NCBI RefSeq assembly: GCF_005795905.1
Contig: NZ_VAWE01000001.1
Coordinates: forward strand, 6,127,001-6,191,000
Direction: 5' to 3'
Length of the DNA stretch: 64,000 nt
Origin: Streptomyces marianii
GTDB lineage: Bacteria > Actinomycetota > Actinomycetes > Streptomycetales > Streptomycetaceae
Of this stretch, positions 1-8,676 are shown one piece after another. The notes beneath the pieces were generated by a model. That model searched no databases and had not been told where the DNA came from. It saw only the letters and a program-made list of their open reading frames with translations. The position numbers were made by a program, and so were the translations under genes. The stretch's first letter is position 1. Every line of letters starts with the position of its first letter.

Positions 1-293
1 ACAGACCGCCGGGGACCTAGGTCCCCGGTAAGGGTGAAACGGTGGTGTAAGAGACCACCAGCGCCTGAGGTGACTCAGGCGGCTCGGTAAACCCCACCCG
101 GAGCAAGGTCAAGAGGGGCCGCCGCCCGAAAGGGACGGTGGCCCTGCGCGGACGACCGAGGGCTGCCCGCCCGAGTCCGCGGGTAGACCGCACGAGGCCG
201 GTGGCAACACCGGTCCTAGATGGATGGCCGTCTCCCCGGCGACCGCGAGGTCACCGGGCGACAGAACCCGGCGTACAGCCCGACTCGTCTGCC
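1..293 (+). ncRNA. rnpB: RNase P RNA, 3' portion (5' end outside the window)
   Basis: This is the catalytic RNA of RNase P, which removes 5' leaders from tRNA precursors. The sequence carries conserved P-RNA elements: GGTAAGGGTGAAACGGTG near position 26, GCTCGGTAAACCCC near 81, GAGCAAGGTCAAGAGG near 102, AGATGGATGGCCGTC near 217 and ACAGAACCCGGCGTACAG near 261. The GC-rich arms are typical of the actinobacterial type A RNA. The gene runs in from the left edge, so only the 3' part is present. The family is clear; the exact 3' end is estimated from the terminal CCGACTCGTCTG stretch. Confidence 0.93.
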
Positions 294-313
294 GCTACCT
301 GGGGCTTTGCCTC

Positions 314-349
314 GGAAAGGGCCTCTGACCTGCGTCGGAGGTCCTTTCC
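314..349 (+). terminator. Hairpin terminator after rnpB
   Basis: Arms at 314-329 and 334-349 pair over 16 bp with two mismatches around a 4-nt loop, about 20 nt after the end of rnpB. A pyrimidine-rich stretch (GGTCTTTC) follows. The position and strength fit a factor-independent terminator. Confidence 0.6.
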
Positions 350-578
350 GGTCTTTCAAGGGCTTGCCACGTTAGGCCGCGAAAAGTCCCTCGGAAGTCT
401 CTCGGACAGAGCTGAAAGTCCCTGAAAAGTCCCAGGAGCGGAGGGGCTGTCGACGCCTCTGAGCTGGTTCGGATCGATGGGGGCGCGACGCTGCTGCACA
501 ACCCCCGAGTTTTGGAACTGCCGCGACGTGGGGGGCGTCGTGGTGGTTCGTCCCTCCGCGTTTTGCGTGTCGGTGTGC
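350..578. other. Intergenic, no gene seen
   Basis: Between the rnpB hairpin and the left end of the IS481-like element I see no open frame with a credible ribosome binding site and no further RNA structure. It is plain spacer as far as can be judged. Confidence 0.5.
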
Positions 579-1589
579 AACCGATGGTGATCGTTTACGC
601 CTGGGGTGCGGTCTTCTGCTTGAGGCGTTCGTAGGGAGTCTGGCCGCCGAGGCCGCCGTGTGGGCGATGGTAGTTGTAGTAGTCCTCCCACTCGCGCAGC
701 TTGTCGTTGAAGACCTCGGCGTCGTCGATGATGACGCCCTCCAGGAGCCGGTAGAACTCCTCGCCGTCGATCCGGTGCGAGCGTTCGACCTTCCCGTTCA
801 GCCGCGGTGTGCGGGGCTTGATGTAGGCGTGGCCGATGCCTTTGTCGAGCACGTGGAAGTGGAAGGCGGACTGGAACTCAGCTCCATTGTCCGTCTGGAT
901 CACCTCCACCTGGAACGGCAGCCTCTGCAGGACGTAGTCGACGAACTGGATGGCGGTGGCCTGGTTGAGCGTCGGGTAGATCTTCAGGACTCGCAGTCGG
1001 GTGCAGTCGTCGATCGCCGTGAACTGGTAGTACTTGTTGCGGCCGCCTCGCCGGCCTTGAGGCATGGAGGCGAGAGGTTCGATGAACTACACGTCGATCT
1101 GCACCCGGTGGCCGGGCAGTTGCTTCTCGTACCGCTTCCATCGGCGGTCGTGGCGCTTGTACCGCTGAGAGGCCGGCAGGCGGCCCATGTCCAGGCGCTT
1201 GAGGATCCGCCACACACCCGACTTGCTGATCGTGACGTCGTGGTACCGCTTGAGGTACATCGCGATCTTCTCGGGCCCGAAGTGGTAGTTCTGCCGGAGG
1301 TAGATGATCTTCCCGACCACCTCCACATGCGTGGCGTTCGGGCTGTGCTTGGGGGCCTTGGACCGAGTGCGCAGCCCCTCGATGCCCTCGGCCTGGTAGC
1401 GGCGGTACCAGATGTAGTACGCCTGCCGGCTGATGCCGAAGTACCGGCAACTCATGGCGACGTTGCCGGTGACCTCTTCAACATGACGTATGACGGCCAG
1501 GCGCCGCTTGGCCTCACGATCGAGCGGGGGTGTCTTCGACATGTGGATCTCCGTAGTGATCAGAGACCCAGGTGTCAACGATGATCGGC
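579..1589 (-). mobile_element. Degenerate IS481-family insertion sequence
   Basis: The transposase pseudogene is bracketed by imperfect inverted ends. The left end (579-604) contains CCGAT..ATCGTTTACGCCTGGG; the right end (1568-1589), read from the other strand, contains GCCGATCATCGTTGACACCTGGG. These share CCGAT, ATCGTT and CCTGGG in the same order. The element is about 1 kb, usual for this family. No clear target duplication was found. The element lies between rnpB and the 3' end of a small membrane-protein frame. Confidence 0.6.
595..1542 (-). pseudogene. IS481-family transposase with one in-frame amber stop
   Basis: The N-terminal half (start ATG at 1542 after an ACGGAG site) has a helix-turn-helix region with FGISRQAYYIWYRRY. 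The C-terminal half has the rve/DDE core: D in QIDV just before the break, D in IQTDNGAEF, and E in NGKVERSHR. The halves are in the same frame and are separated only by TAG at 1087-1089. In IS481 proteins this position is normally Lys in DVKFI, so a single AAG-to-TAG change explains the break. Length without the stop would be about 315 residues, normal for the family. The element is probably no longer self-mobile. Confidence 0.85.
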
Positions 1590-1834
1590 AGTTTTAGACC
1601 GAGATTGCGGGTGCGTCGTTGGCGGCGGACGAGTTCACGACGGCCCCGGCGGCCTGGCGGGCTGATCACCGAGGCGAAGAGGCCGACGACTTCCCTCAGC
1701 AGCCACCGCCCGGGGGGCTGGACCACGGCCAGACCCAGCAGCCCGTATCCGAACGCCAGAGCCCCGACAAACAGCAGGGCAACCACACAGGCGTATGCCG
1801 ACGGGTGGCCAGGCCGGGTAAGCGATGACACCAT
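1514..1834 (-). pseudogene. Small membrane-protein frame whose end runs into the IS481-like element
   Basis: The frame starts with ATG at 1834, 36 bp after the stop of the upstream gene. It encodes a hydrophobic stretch (AYACVVALLFVGALAFGYGL) that could span the membrane, followed by an Arg-rich cytoplasmic-type tail. From about 1590 onward the frame reads through the terminal repeat of the insertion sequence and into its 5' region before stopping at 1514. The original C-terminus has therefore been replaced by IS sequence. I do not recognise the family, and the ribosome binding site is weak. It may be a broken partner of the upstream gene or a chance frame. Confidence 0.35.
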
Positions 1835-1869
1835 CCGCTCAGGGCCGACGGATGAGCCCAGCCAGCGGG

Positions 1870-3405
1870 TCAATACCGGACTCCCGGCGCGGAGGACCGC
1901 GCGCCAAGCGCCTGCGCGAGGCCGGACTGCTCCCGGGCTGGCTCCCATGGTGTTGCCGCGGTCGGCCGGGACATGGCGGCCTCGAGCCGCTGTCGGATCC
2001 GTTCCACATCGAGCTCCCCGCCCGTCGGCGTTAGCCGGTCCAGCTGGTGAAGTACCGCGGTCAGGAGCCTGATCTCCTTCGCGGTTACGTCGCGGCGGTG
2101 CGCCGGCACCGGCTCCTGGCGTAGGTAGGCGATCTGACCGTCCAGAAACTGCCGGGCACGCTCGGTGGTGCCGAATGCCTCGGCAATGCGGCGCTGTGTC
2201 AGTGCCGATGCGGCGCCCGCGAGTTGTGTGGGCAGCTCTTCAAGCGCCGGCGCGGGATTGGCGAGCCGGCCCAGGGCATCGTGCACAAGCTGCAGCTGTC
2301 CCTCCCGAGCCGTCAGGTACACCGTCTCGGCGTGGAGCAGGTCCGGATCGGCCAGATGGTGGGCGCCTTCGGCGAGCGCCCTGTGGAGCCTGGCAGCCAG
2401 CGTGTGCCAGGCACCCTGGGCCGTGTGGGACTGCTCGCGCCACGCGGTCGCCGGACCGCTCACCTGCAGGGACCGTGCCGGGCCGGGAAAGGACTCCAGG
2501 AGGCGCTGCGCGGCCTGTTGTCGCCCCCCGTAGGCGGCCGCAGTGTAGGCGCGCACGGTCTGGCGGGCCTGTTCGAGGTGGGCGGCGCGCTGGGCGTCCA
2601 GTACGGGGTGTCTGTCGCGGTCATGGCCAACGCAGTGGTCGATCTGGTGGTCGGTGGTGTCGGGCTCGAGGACGGCTCTCAGCTGCTGGGCCTGGGCGTC
2701 TCGTAGCGCGATCTGATCGAGCAGCCAGTCGGCGGCCTCGTGCAGGACGGGGACATCTGCAGTGAGCGGTTCCACCAACCGCCAGTCCTCGACAAACTCC
2801 TCGCGGGAGCGGAAGGTGCGCTCGAGGCGGTCGATGACGTTGGCCAGCTCCACGGCGGTGTTGGTGATCAGCTCCCGGATGGCGTCGTCCGGCGCCCCCG
2901 CTCTGGCAAGTGCGGGGGCCAGGACCTGGGGCGGCGGATAGCCGGTGAACGCGCGCATGTGGCAGGTCCACGCGACTGCCGCAGCGATCCAGCCGGGCTC
3001 GAGGCCTTGCGGGGCTTCGTTGTAACGCCGGTGGAACCAATCGCTCAACAAAGCGCTCAGCTCGCTCCGGTCGGTCGCGGCGTCGTTCATCAAGGCTGCG
3101 GCCAACTCCCCGGGCGCGTACTCACGCATGCTCATGCCACGGATTATGGCGAGCTGTTGCTGTCCGTCCTCAAAGTGAACCCAGCAGCGCAGTGCCTCCT
3201 TCGGATCTCGGGCGATCTCCTCCAGAGACAGCCTCCTGGGATCGAAGTCCTCCCGCGCGAGGTCGGCCAGCCCCACCGCAGGGGCGGTGGAATCCGCACG
3301 CCAGCCGGTGGTCGGCGCGACCCACGCCAGCGCGTAGGCATCCGCTGGAAGGTCGGGCAGCCATGCGGATAGCTGATCGTTACGGCCGACATGCTGCTCG
3401 CTCAT
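1870..3405 (-). CDS. Unrecognised 511-residue protein
   Basis: Start chosen at ATG 3405 because GAGAGG lies 6 nt upstream; a longer frame back to 3477 lacks a site. The product is Ala-, Leu- and Arg-rich, mostly alpha-helical in character, and has no signal peptide, membrane span or catalytic motif that I recognise. The N-terminal 100 residues contain Trp- and Pro-rich segments (WLPDLPADAYALAWVAP). The C-terminal half is made of Gln/Arg-rich helices that could form coiled coils. It precedes the truncated small membrane-protein frame and may have formed an operon with it. Codon use looks like a real streptomycete gene; function unknown. Confidence 0.65.
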   Translation of the reverse strand: MSEQHVGRNDQLSAWLPDLPADAYALAWVAPTTGWRADSTAPAVGLADLAREDFDPRRLSLEEIARDPKEALRCWVHFEDGQQQLAIIRGMSMREYAPGELAAALMNDAATDRSELSALLSDWFHRRYNEAPQGLEPGWIAAAVAWTCHMRAFTGYPPPQVLAPALARAGAPDDAIRELITNTAVELANVIDRLERTFRSREEFVEDWRLVEPLTADVPVLHEAADWLLDQIALRDAQAQQLRAVLEPDTTDHQIDHCVGHDRDRHPVLDAQRAAHLEQARQTVRAYTAAAYGGRQQAAQRLLESFPGPARSLQVSGPATAWREQSHTAQGAWHTLAARLHRALAEGAHHLADPDLLHAETVYLTAREGQLQLVHDALGRLANPAPALEELPTQLAGAASALTQRRIAEAFGTTERARQFLDGQIAYLRQEPVPAHRRDVTAKEIRLLTAVLHQLDRLTPTGGELDVERIRQRLEAAMSRPTAATPWEPAREQSGLAQALGARSSAPGVRY

Positions 3406-3682
3406 CGCTGCCTCTCTTCGGCGGTCGGGTCCGCGGCGTTCCGGTGATGGTGGGGTGTGCGGATCTGGCCGGGGCACCGATGGAGAGGGACGGACCAGTT
3501 CGTTTGGTGATCTAGGGGATCGTCGAGCCGTCCGTGCGCCAGGTCCGCAGGACGCGGATCTACTAAGCGATTACGACGAAGTCGGATGCTGATCCTTTCG
3601 CCGAGCGAGCCCGCGACCACCGCCGACGGCGACGGAACGGCAGCGCACTTCACCGAGTCCGCTTAGTTCCCCTTCTCGCCAC
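3406..3682. other. Intergenic, no gene supported
   Basis: This is the region between the start of the 511-residue protein and the terminator of the ABC permease. A short minus-strand frame spans it but has no ribosome binding site, and its composition is unlike a protein. It should hold the promoter for the leftward hypothetical gene, though I cannot identify convincing -35/-10 boxes. Confidence 0.4.
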
Positions 3683-3711
3683 CGCAGCCACCGCCAGCAG
3701 CGGTGGCTGCG
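3683..3711 (-). terminator. Hairpin terminator after the ABC permease gene
   Basis: A perfect 12-bp inverted repeat (CGCAGCCACCGC, 3683-3694; partner 3700-3711) encloses a 5-nt loop just past the stop codon of the leftward permease gene. It is a strong hairpin without a long T tract, as is common in streptomycetes. Confidence 0.65.
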
Positions 3712-3728
3712 AGAGCCCTCCTACCGGC

Positions 3729-4481
3729 CTATTCCCACCGGAACACGAACGCAGAGCCGGTTCCGGCGATGAGAGTTACCGTCAAGAGCACCAGGTAGTT
3801 GGTCATCGTGGGGGACCCTCCGCTCCACGAGATAACCATGGCCTCGTGCGCCGCGCCGAAGGGAGTGTACGAGGCGATTGTGGCGAGCCACTCCGGGTAG
3901 TCGTTCCGGTTGGAGAAGCCGCCGCCCGTTGCCATAAGGGCGAGAAAGCTCACCAACCCGATCGCGCCAGCCGTCCGTGGAGAGGCCGCGAGTGCTGCTA
4001 TCAGCAGGCCGAGGGAGAACATGGCACATATGGACAGGAGGAATGCCGTGATCACCCCTCCAGGGTTCCTGGGAGACGAGATGCCGAAGACAAGGAAACC
4101 CGTGGCGAGAGCCAGAGCCGCACCCAGTACCGTGACCATGAGCAGGATCAGAGCCTGGGCCACGAGGATCATCAGCGGCTGGGCCGGCGTGACCGACACT
4201 CGCCGCAGAATGCCCATTCTCCGGTAATGCGCTATCCCGGACGGTACGTGCATCAAGCCGATGATGGTGACAACCATGACCGCGGATAGCGGAACGATGT
4301 AGGCATCGAAGGCGCTGAGTCCCTGGAACTCGGCAACGGGATTCCGTGCGCCGTCCCCCATGCCGTTCATCACCAGTATGATCAGGGGAAGCGCCAGCGG
4401 GAGGTAGAATCGGGAGCTTTCCCGGAGGACCAGCCTGAACTCCATGGCGGTGAACTGAGAAAGCCCAAAGAGCGGGTTCAT
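3729..4481 (-). CDS. ABC-2 type transporter permease
   Basis: A membrane subunit of about 250 residues with six predicted hydrophobic segments, for example LALPLIILVMNGMG near the start and GAIGLVSFLALMATGGG in the middle. That is the size and pattern of ABC-2 permeases of drug and antibiotic exporters. It starts with ATG at 4481, overlapping the stop of the ATPase gene by 4 nt (ATGA), so the two are translationally coupled and should form a heterodimeric two-gene exporter. It sits at the left edge of the mosaic cluster. It may export the cluster product or be a separate resistance pump; the substrate cannot be read from sequence. Confidence 0.85.
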   Translation of the reverse strand: MNPLFGLSQFTAMEFRLVLRESSRFYLPLALPLIILVMNGMGDGARNPVAEFQGLSAFDAYIVPLSAVMVVTIIGLMHVPSGIAHYRRMGILRRVSVTPAQPLMILVAQALILLMVTVLGAALALATGFLVFGISSPRNPGGVITAFLLSICAMFSLGLLIAALAASPRTAGAIGLVSFLALMATGGGFSNRNDYPEWLATIASYTPFGAAHEAMVISWSGGSPTMTNYLVLLTVTLIAGTGSAFVFRWE

Positions 4482-5221
4482 CCGGCTACCTCGAAGTTCT
4501 TTCCGGTGAGTCGCAGGTAGGCGTCCTCAAGGGTGGCGTCGTCTCGGCCCAGGGCCTGCACGGCCATGGCTCGCAGATTAGCAGGCGTGTCGCACACGAC
4601 GGTCCGGCCGGAATCAATGAGGGCGAGGCGATCGCAGAGTTGGTCCGCTTCCTCCATGCTGTGTGTTACCAGGAGAACGGTAACGCCTGAGGAGCGAACC
4701 GATTCGACCAGCTCCCAGACGAGGCGGCGAGCCTCCGGGTCGAGGCCAGTGGTCAGTTCGTCGAAGATGACGATGTGGGGCTGACCGACGAGAGCCAGAG
4801 CGATCGACAACCGCTGCTTCTGCCCTCCGGACAAGTTCTCGAAGTACGTCTGTCTCTTATCCGTGAGACCTACGTCGGCAAGGAGCTTTTCACGGTCGGC
4901 GGGGTCGCGGTAGAAGGACGAGAAGATGCGGATTGCCTCCTCCACCCGCAGCTTCTCCGGGAGTTTGCAGTCCTGCAGCTGTACACCGAGGATCTCCCGC
5001 ACCTTCGACCGCTGTGACTGTGGGTCGAAATCTCCGACGCGAATGTGGCCGGCATCCTGTTTCCGGAGTCCGGCTATGCACTCAACGACCGTTGTCTTTC
5101 CCGCGCCATTCGGTCCGAGGATCCCAAAGATCTCGCCCTTCCTCACCTCCAGGCTCACATGGTCCACAGTCAACGTGTCGCCATATCGCTTACGCAGTCC
5201 TTCCACTCTAACTGCCGGCAT
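4478..5221 (-). CDS. ABC transporter ATP-binding protein (DrrA type)
   Basis: A cytoplasmic ATPase of 247 residues that powers the adjacent permease. Walker A is GPNGAGKTT (about residue 37), the signature is LSGGQKQR, Walker B is IVIFDELTTGLD, and the switch His is in VTHSMEEA. ELTTGLDPEARR is typical of the DrrA/CcmA exporter ATPases used for antibiotics. Start ATG 5221 is supported by AAGGAG 7-8 nt upstream; a longer frame to 5320 has no site. The promoter should lie between 5222 and the insertion sequence at 5401, or transcription may originally have come from the acpS operon that the IS now separates. Confidence 0.88.
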   Translation of the reverse strand: MPAVRVEGLRKRYGDTLTVDHVSLEVRKGEIFGILGPNGAGKTTVVECIAGLRKQDAGHIRVGDFDPQSQRSKVREILGVQLQDCKLPEKLRVEEAIRIFSSFYRDPADREKLLADVGLTDKRQTYFENLSGGQKQRLSIALALVGQPHIVIFDELTTGLDPEARRLVWELVESVRSSGVTVLLVTHSMEEADQLCDRLALIDSGRTVVCDTPANLRAMAVQALGRDDATLEDAYLRLTGKNFEVAG

Positions 5222-5400
5222 GCATACTCTCCTTCGTCTGAACTCCAGTGCACGTTGGTGCTGTTGAGGCATACCCCGAAACATCGTAGGTGTCCGGAGC
5301 GGGTGAGGCCAGGCTTTCAATCGCTGGTTCCATGGACTGGGGTGAAATCAAGACCGTGGGGTTTGGCCCCGTAGCGTCGGGGGTGCCAGTCTCTGCAGAC

Positions 5401-6412
5401 TGAACTCTTCTCGGTAACGTCTCGTGACGGTTTGTGATCTTCGTTCAGGCAGTGCGGCCGTGTTCGAGCTGGAGCAGGACGAGGGCGGCTCGGGCGATGC
5501 GGGTGATGGCCGCGGGGTCGAGGCTGACCCTGCGCAGGGCCTTGAAAGTGACCTTCAGCAGGGCGTTGGCGCGTTCGGCGACAGCGTGGACGCCTCGGAC
5601 CACGGCGTTGAACGCCTGGTCGGGCTCGGCGAGTTCACCGCCCTTGGGCTTCTTGACCGGGTGGCGGAAGCCGGGCCCGGCGTTCTCGTAGCCGAGGTCG
5701 GTCAGGGTCGGGATGCCCAGGGTGGCGGCGAGCCGGTTCAGGGCGTCGACGAGGCCGTGGGCCCGTGCGCAGGTGGTGTCGTGCTCGCGGCCCGGGCGGA
5801 CCGGGGAGACCCAGATCGGCCAGCCGTCCGGGGCGGCGATGACCTGCACGTTTCCTCCGTGATGCTTGTGCTTGCCCGACCACCACAGGTCCGCGCCGTT
5901 GGGGCCGGCGGCGGCCACCCGGTCGGTGCGGATGACCGTGCCGTCTAGGTTGAGATGGGTGTACCCGGCCGCCACCGCCCGCTCCAGCGCGGTGGACAGA
6001 TCGGGCGCATGATCGGCGAGCACGGTCAGTCCTTCGTGCAGGTAGCGGTAGGCGGTCGGTACCGAGATGCCGTTGTCCCGGGCGAGCTGGACCAGCCGGG
6101 TACCGTCGACGAACCAGCGCAGCACGAGTACCGCCTGTTTGAAGACGCCCAGCGCTCGAGTGCCCTTGCGGGTCCCGAGCTGCTCGCGGTGCCCGCGCAG
6201 TAGCTTCGCGAGATGCTCGGCGGTCGCCCTGCGGACATCGAGCACGGCGGTGTAGGTGATACTGGAGGGCACGTGGAGCCTCTGGTTGTACGGAACGTGA
6301 TCTTCGCAGACCCGTTCCTACCAGGGGCTTCACTCATGTCTGACGCCGAGTCACCATCCCGCCGCCCGGCACCATCACACACCGCAACCGTCACGTTGCC
6401 GAGAAGACTTCA
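5401..6412 (-). mobile_element. IS5-family (IS1647/ISL2-like) insertion sequence, apparently intact
   Basis: A 1012-bp element. The left end at 5401 reads TGAACTCTTCTCGGTAACGT; the right end read from 6412 reads TGAAGTCTTCTCGGCAACGT. These inverted repeats match at 18 of 20 positions, and GTGACGGTT continues in both. One uninterrupted transposase gene lies inside. I could not define a clear target duplication in the flanks. The right end overlaps the 3' end of acpS, so the insertion happened inside or just after that gene and separates it from the ABC exporter genes. Confidence 0.82.
5445..6272 (-). CDS. IS5-family DDE transposase (DDE_Tnp_4 type)
   Basis: A complete 275-residue transposase. 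The N-terminal part has a helix-turn-helix (NGISVPTAYRYLHEGLTVL). The catalytic core shows D in NLDGTVIRTDR, D in LTDLGYENAGPG, and E in HAVAERANALLK, which matches the DDE layout of the IS1647-like group. It starts about 140 bp inside the right inverted repeat and ends about 25 bp before the end of the left repeat. No stop or frameshift is seen, so the element may still be active. Confidence 0.88.
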   Translation of the reverse strand: MPSSITYTAVLDVRRATAEHLAKLLRGHREQLGTRKGTRALGVFKQAVLVLRWFVDGTRLVQLARDNGISVPTAYRYLHEGLTVLADHAPDLSTALERAVAAGYTHLNLDGTVIRTDRVAAAGPNGADLWWSGKHKHHGGNVQVIAAPDGWPIWVSPVRPGREHDTTCARAHGLVDALNRLAATLGIPTLTDLGYENAGPGFRHPVKKPKGGELAEPDQAFNAVVRGVHAVAERANALLKVTFKALRRVSLDPAAITRIARAALVLLQLEHGRTA

Positions 6413-6927
6413 CTGATGGAGCTCCTGGCCGAGCGCGGTTCCCCACCGGGAACCCCGCTCGATGTGTCAGGGGCAGGCCGCGCGTCCGACGGGCCCGTAC
6501 GCGACCAGCCGGCCAGGCCATGTCGGGATTCACCGTGCTGACCGCATGCGCACGCGCGTTGACCAACGGCGAAGGCGACGACCACCGTTGGCTGGTGGGA
6601 GATGGACACCTCTACCGTCCCGACCTTGAGCTCGTTGGCGCGAGTGCGGGCGAAACGATGCAGCAGGACATAGGGTTTTCCGCTGGGCGACAAACGCAAT
6701 ACTTCGATGTCGCGCCATTTCATCCTGCCCAGGAACCCAACGCCGAGAACCTTTGCGATGGCCTCCTTGGCGCTGAACCTCCCCGCCAGGTATTCACTGG
6801 TCCGACCGGGGCTATAAGCACTGATGGGTTCGAGTTCCCGTTCCGTGAAGAGTGCGCGGATCCATCGATCCTTTGCGGCGATGCGCTCGAACCGAGCCTT
6901 TTCGAGTATGTCCACGCCGATTCTCAT
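6391..6927 (-). CDS. acpS: Holo-ACP synthase, AcpS-type phosphopantetheinyl transferase with IS-derived tail
   Basis: Transfers 4'-phosphopantetheine from CoA to carrier-protein serines. The metal/CoA motifs are present: MRIGVDILEKARF at the start and GRFSAKEAIAKVLG in the centre (Asp6 and the Glu of the KEA motif). The AcpS fold should end near residue 125 (VVAFAVGQRACA). The frame continues for about 50 low-complexity residues and its last seven codons and stop lie in the IS5-family inverted repeat. Catalytic residues are intact, so activity is likely. The start ATG overlaps the stop of the upstream ACP gene by 4 nt. It probably activates the discrete ACPs and the PKS of this cluster. Confidence 0.85.
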   Translation of the reverse strand: MRIGVDILEKARFERIAAKDRWIRALFTERELEPISAYSPGRTSEYLAGRFSAKEAIAKVLGVGFLGRMKWRDIEVLRLSPSGKPYVLLHRFARTRANELKVGTVEVSISHQPTVVVAFAVGQRACACGQHGESRHGLAGWSRTGPSDARPAPDTSSGVPGGEPRSARSSISEVFSAT

Positions 6928-7202
6928 GTTTCCCTCTTTCGCTCAAGCGCCTCTCGCTCGGCCTCGTCGCGCTCGATCGCGCCGGCCAGGAGGGTGAATG
7001 ACTCCCATGCGAAGACATCCCGGGCGGTAATATTCCAGCCATGCCGGTTGGTCGCCAGGGAGCACATCTGTGTGGCCGCCAGTGAATCGCCGTATTCGAA
7101 GAAATTGCCCTGCGGGTCGCACTCGATCCCGAGTACGTCGTAAGCAATGTCCAACAGCCTGGACAGTATTTCCTCGTCTACGAGTACGCGTTCGGTCGGC
7201 AT
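6924..7202 (-). CDS. Acyl carrier protein
   Basis: A 92-residue stand-alone carrier protein. The phosphopantetheine site is the Ser in FEYGDSLAATQM (about residue 40), following a typical helix I (EEILSRLLDIAYDVLG). The C-terminus is charged (ERDEAEREALERKRET). GAGGAGACGG precedes the ATG. It lies 52 nt after the adenylate-forming ligase and overlaps acpS by 4 nt, so the ligase, carrier and pantetheinyl transferase form one leftward operon. The simplest reading is that the ligase loads this ACP with a carboxylic acid. Confidence 0.88.
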   Translation of the reverse strand: MPTERVLVDEEILSRLLDIAYDVLGIECDPQGNFFEYGDSLAATQMCSLATNRHGWNITARDVFAWESFTLLAGAIERDEAEREALERKRET

Positions 7203-7254
7203 TGATTTCCGTCTCCTCTGTGGTTCTGGACATACGCCGGGCGAGGTCTATAAT

Positions 7255-8676
7255 TCATGGGCGAAAGAATCGCTCGACTTTTTCGGAGTGGGAGCGCGGA
7301 AGCATTTCGACGACATCGACTGTTAGGGGGATCTTGTACGGGGAGATCTTGCCGCGGCAATGCTCCCGTACCCCCTCGATGCCAGGAGGATTCTTGAGGT
7401 CGGACGGGACGATCACCGCGTGGATGACGTCGCCCAGCAGCGGGTCCGGGCGCTTGACGACCACGACCTCGGAAATGTCGGGATGGGTCAGCAACACGCT
7501 TTCGACCTCGCGCGTGCTGACGTTTGCTCCGCCTACGAGGATGACGTCGTTAAGTCGGCCTGTGAGATACAGGTAGCCGTCGCTGTCCGTGTATCCGAGG
7601 TCGCCGACACTGAGGAAGTCGTCGCTGCCGCTGCGCAGTCTCTGAGGATCGTCGCTCGCGAACACTTCGGTCCACTCGCTCCTCATGAACACCTCGCCGA
7701 CTTCGCCCGGCGGCAGCGGGCGGCCCTCATCGTCGGCTATCAGGACCTGGTTGGACAGGAAGGGCCTGCCCACGGTGCCCGGGTGTGCCAGCCATTCGTC
7801 GCCGTCGCAGATCGTCGTGCCCACCGCTTGGGTAGAGCTGTACGTCTCATGCACCTGTTTTCCCCCGAGCCGCGCGATCCATCGCCGCTTCACCCCCTCC
7901 GGGCATGGTGCGGAGGTGTGCAGCATCCCGGTGAGCGACGAGCAGAGAGCGTCCCAAAGGCTCTGGTTGGCGTCTATCAGCGCCATTTGGTGAGGCGTCA
8001 GCTGGCACCACGTCGGGGCGAAGCGTTCGATCGCGGACTTCAGGGAGACCGGATCGAGCCTGCGGGGCATCACCACGTGGGAACCGCCTCCGATGCCGGC
8101 CAGGCACATCATGAGCGGTGCCGCGTGGGTGAGCGGTCCGATGGAGAGCTGCACGGCTCCGGGGGACCAGCCGGCGTTCTCCATGAGCCGACGGGCACCG
8201 GTGAGCGCCGTACTCGGTCGGGGACTGACGGGGAACAAGGTGGGCAGCCCTGTGGTGCCGCCGGTCGGCAGGTACCAGGTGACGCTCGGCTCCAGACCCC
8301 GAAGTGAGAACGCCGGCCGTGACCCGTCCGGCTCCAGCGCGGCGACGAGCCTGTACTCACTCCACGGGAACGCCTCTGCGACAACCTCGCCAAGGCCCTT
8401 GGACAGGGCCTGCTTCTCCGCGTCCGTCGCGTGCGGAGGAATGATTATTGGCGTGCAGCCGAGCATCCACGACGCCAGGACGGCCCGGACGAGCCCTTCG
8501 CCGTTGGGTAGCGCTATGAGGGTGTGTCGCCCTCGTTCCAGACCGGCGGCCAGCGCGTAGGCGGCCGTCGCCGTGACTCTCTCGTACAGCTCCGCGGCCG
8601 TGTAGCCGACCCAATCCCCGGCCGCGTTCTCCACACTTAGCGCGGGGCGGTCAGGTGTCGTACGGGCCAGCGACAT
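7255..8676 (-). CDS. Adenylate-forming acyl-CoA/acyl-ACP ligase
   Basis: An ANL-superfamily enzyme that activates a carboxylic acid as the acyl-AMP and passes it to a thiol, probably that of the neighbouring ACP. Motifs: phosphate-binding loop LPTGGTTGLPTLFP, A5-like VHETYSSTQAVG, A7 GDLGYTDSDGYLYLTGR, hinge region NDVILVGGANVSTREVE, and the C-terminal catalytic Lys in PRSHSEKVERF. The loop is divergent (GGTTGLPT instead of SGTTGxPK). Start ATG 8676 follows CGGAG at a somewhat long spacing; a TTG at 8712 is the alternative. Length of 473 residues is normal. The acid substrate cannot be read from sequence. Confidence 0.82.
   Translation of the reverse strand: MSLARTTPDRPALSVENAAGDWVGYTAAELYERVTATAAYALAAGLERGRHTLIALPNGEGLVRAVLASWMLGCTPIIIPPHATDAEKQALSKGLGEVVAEAFPWSEYRLVAALEPDGSRPAFSLRGLEPSVTWYLPTGGTTGLPTLFPVSPRPSTALTGARRLMENAGWSPGAVQLSIGPLTHAAPLMMCLAGIGGGSHVVMPRRLDPVSLKSAIERFAPTWCQLTPHQMALIDANQSLWDALCSSLTGMLHTSAPCPEGVKRRWIARLGGKQVHETYSSTQAVGTTICDGDEWLAHPGTVGRPFLSNQVLIADDEGRPLPPGEVGEVFMRSEWTEVFASDDPQRLRSGSDDFLSVGDLGYTDSDGYLYLTGRLNDVILVGGANVSTREVESVLLTHPDISEVVVVKRPDPLLGDVIHAVIVPSDLKNPPGIEGVREHCRGKISPYKIPLTVDVVEMLPRSHSEKVERFFRP

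Noticed and set aside
3402..3653. 83-codon minus-strand frame
   Set aside because: No ribosome binding site, basic low-complexity translation, and it overlaps the start of the better-supported 511-residue gene.
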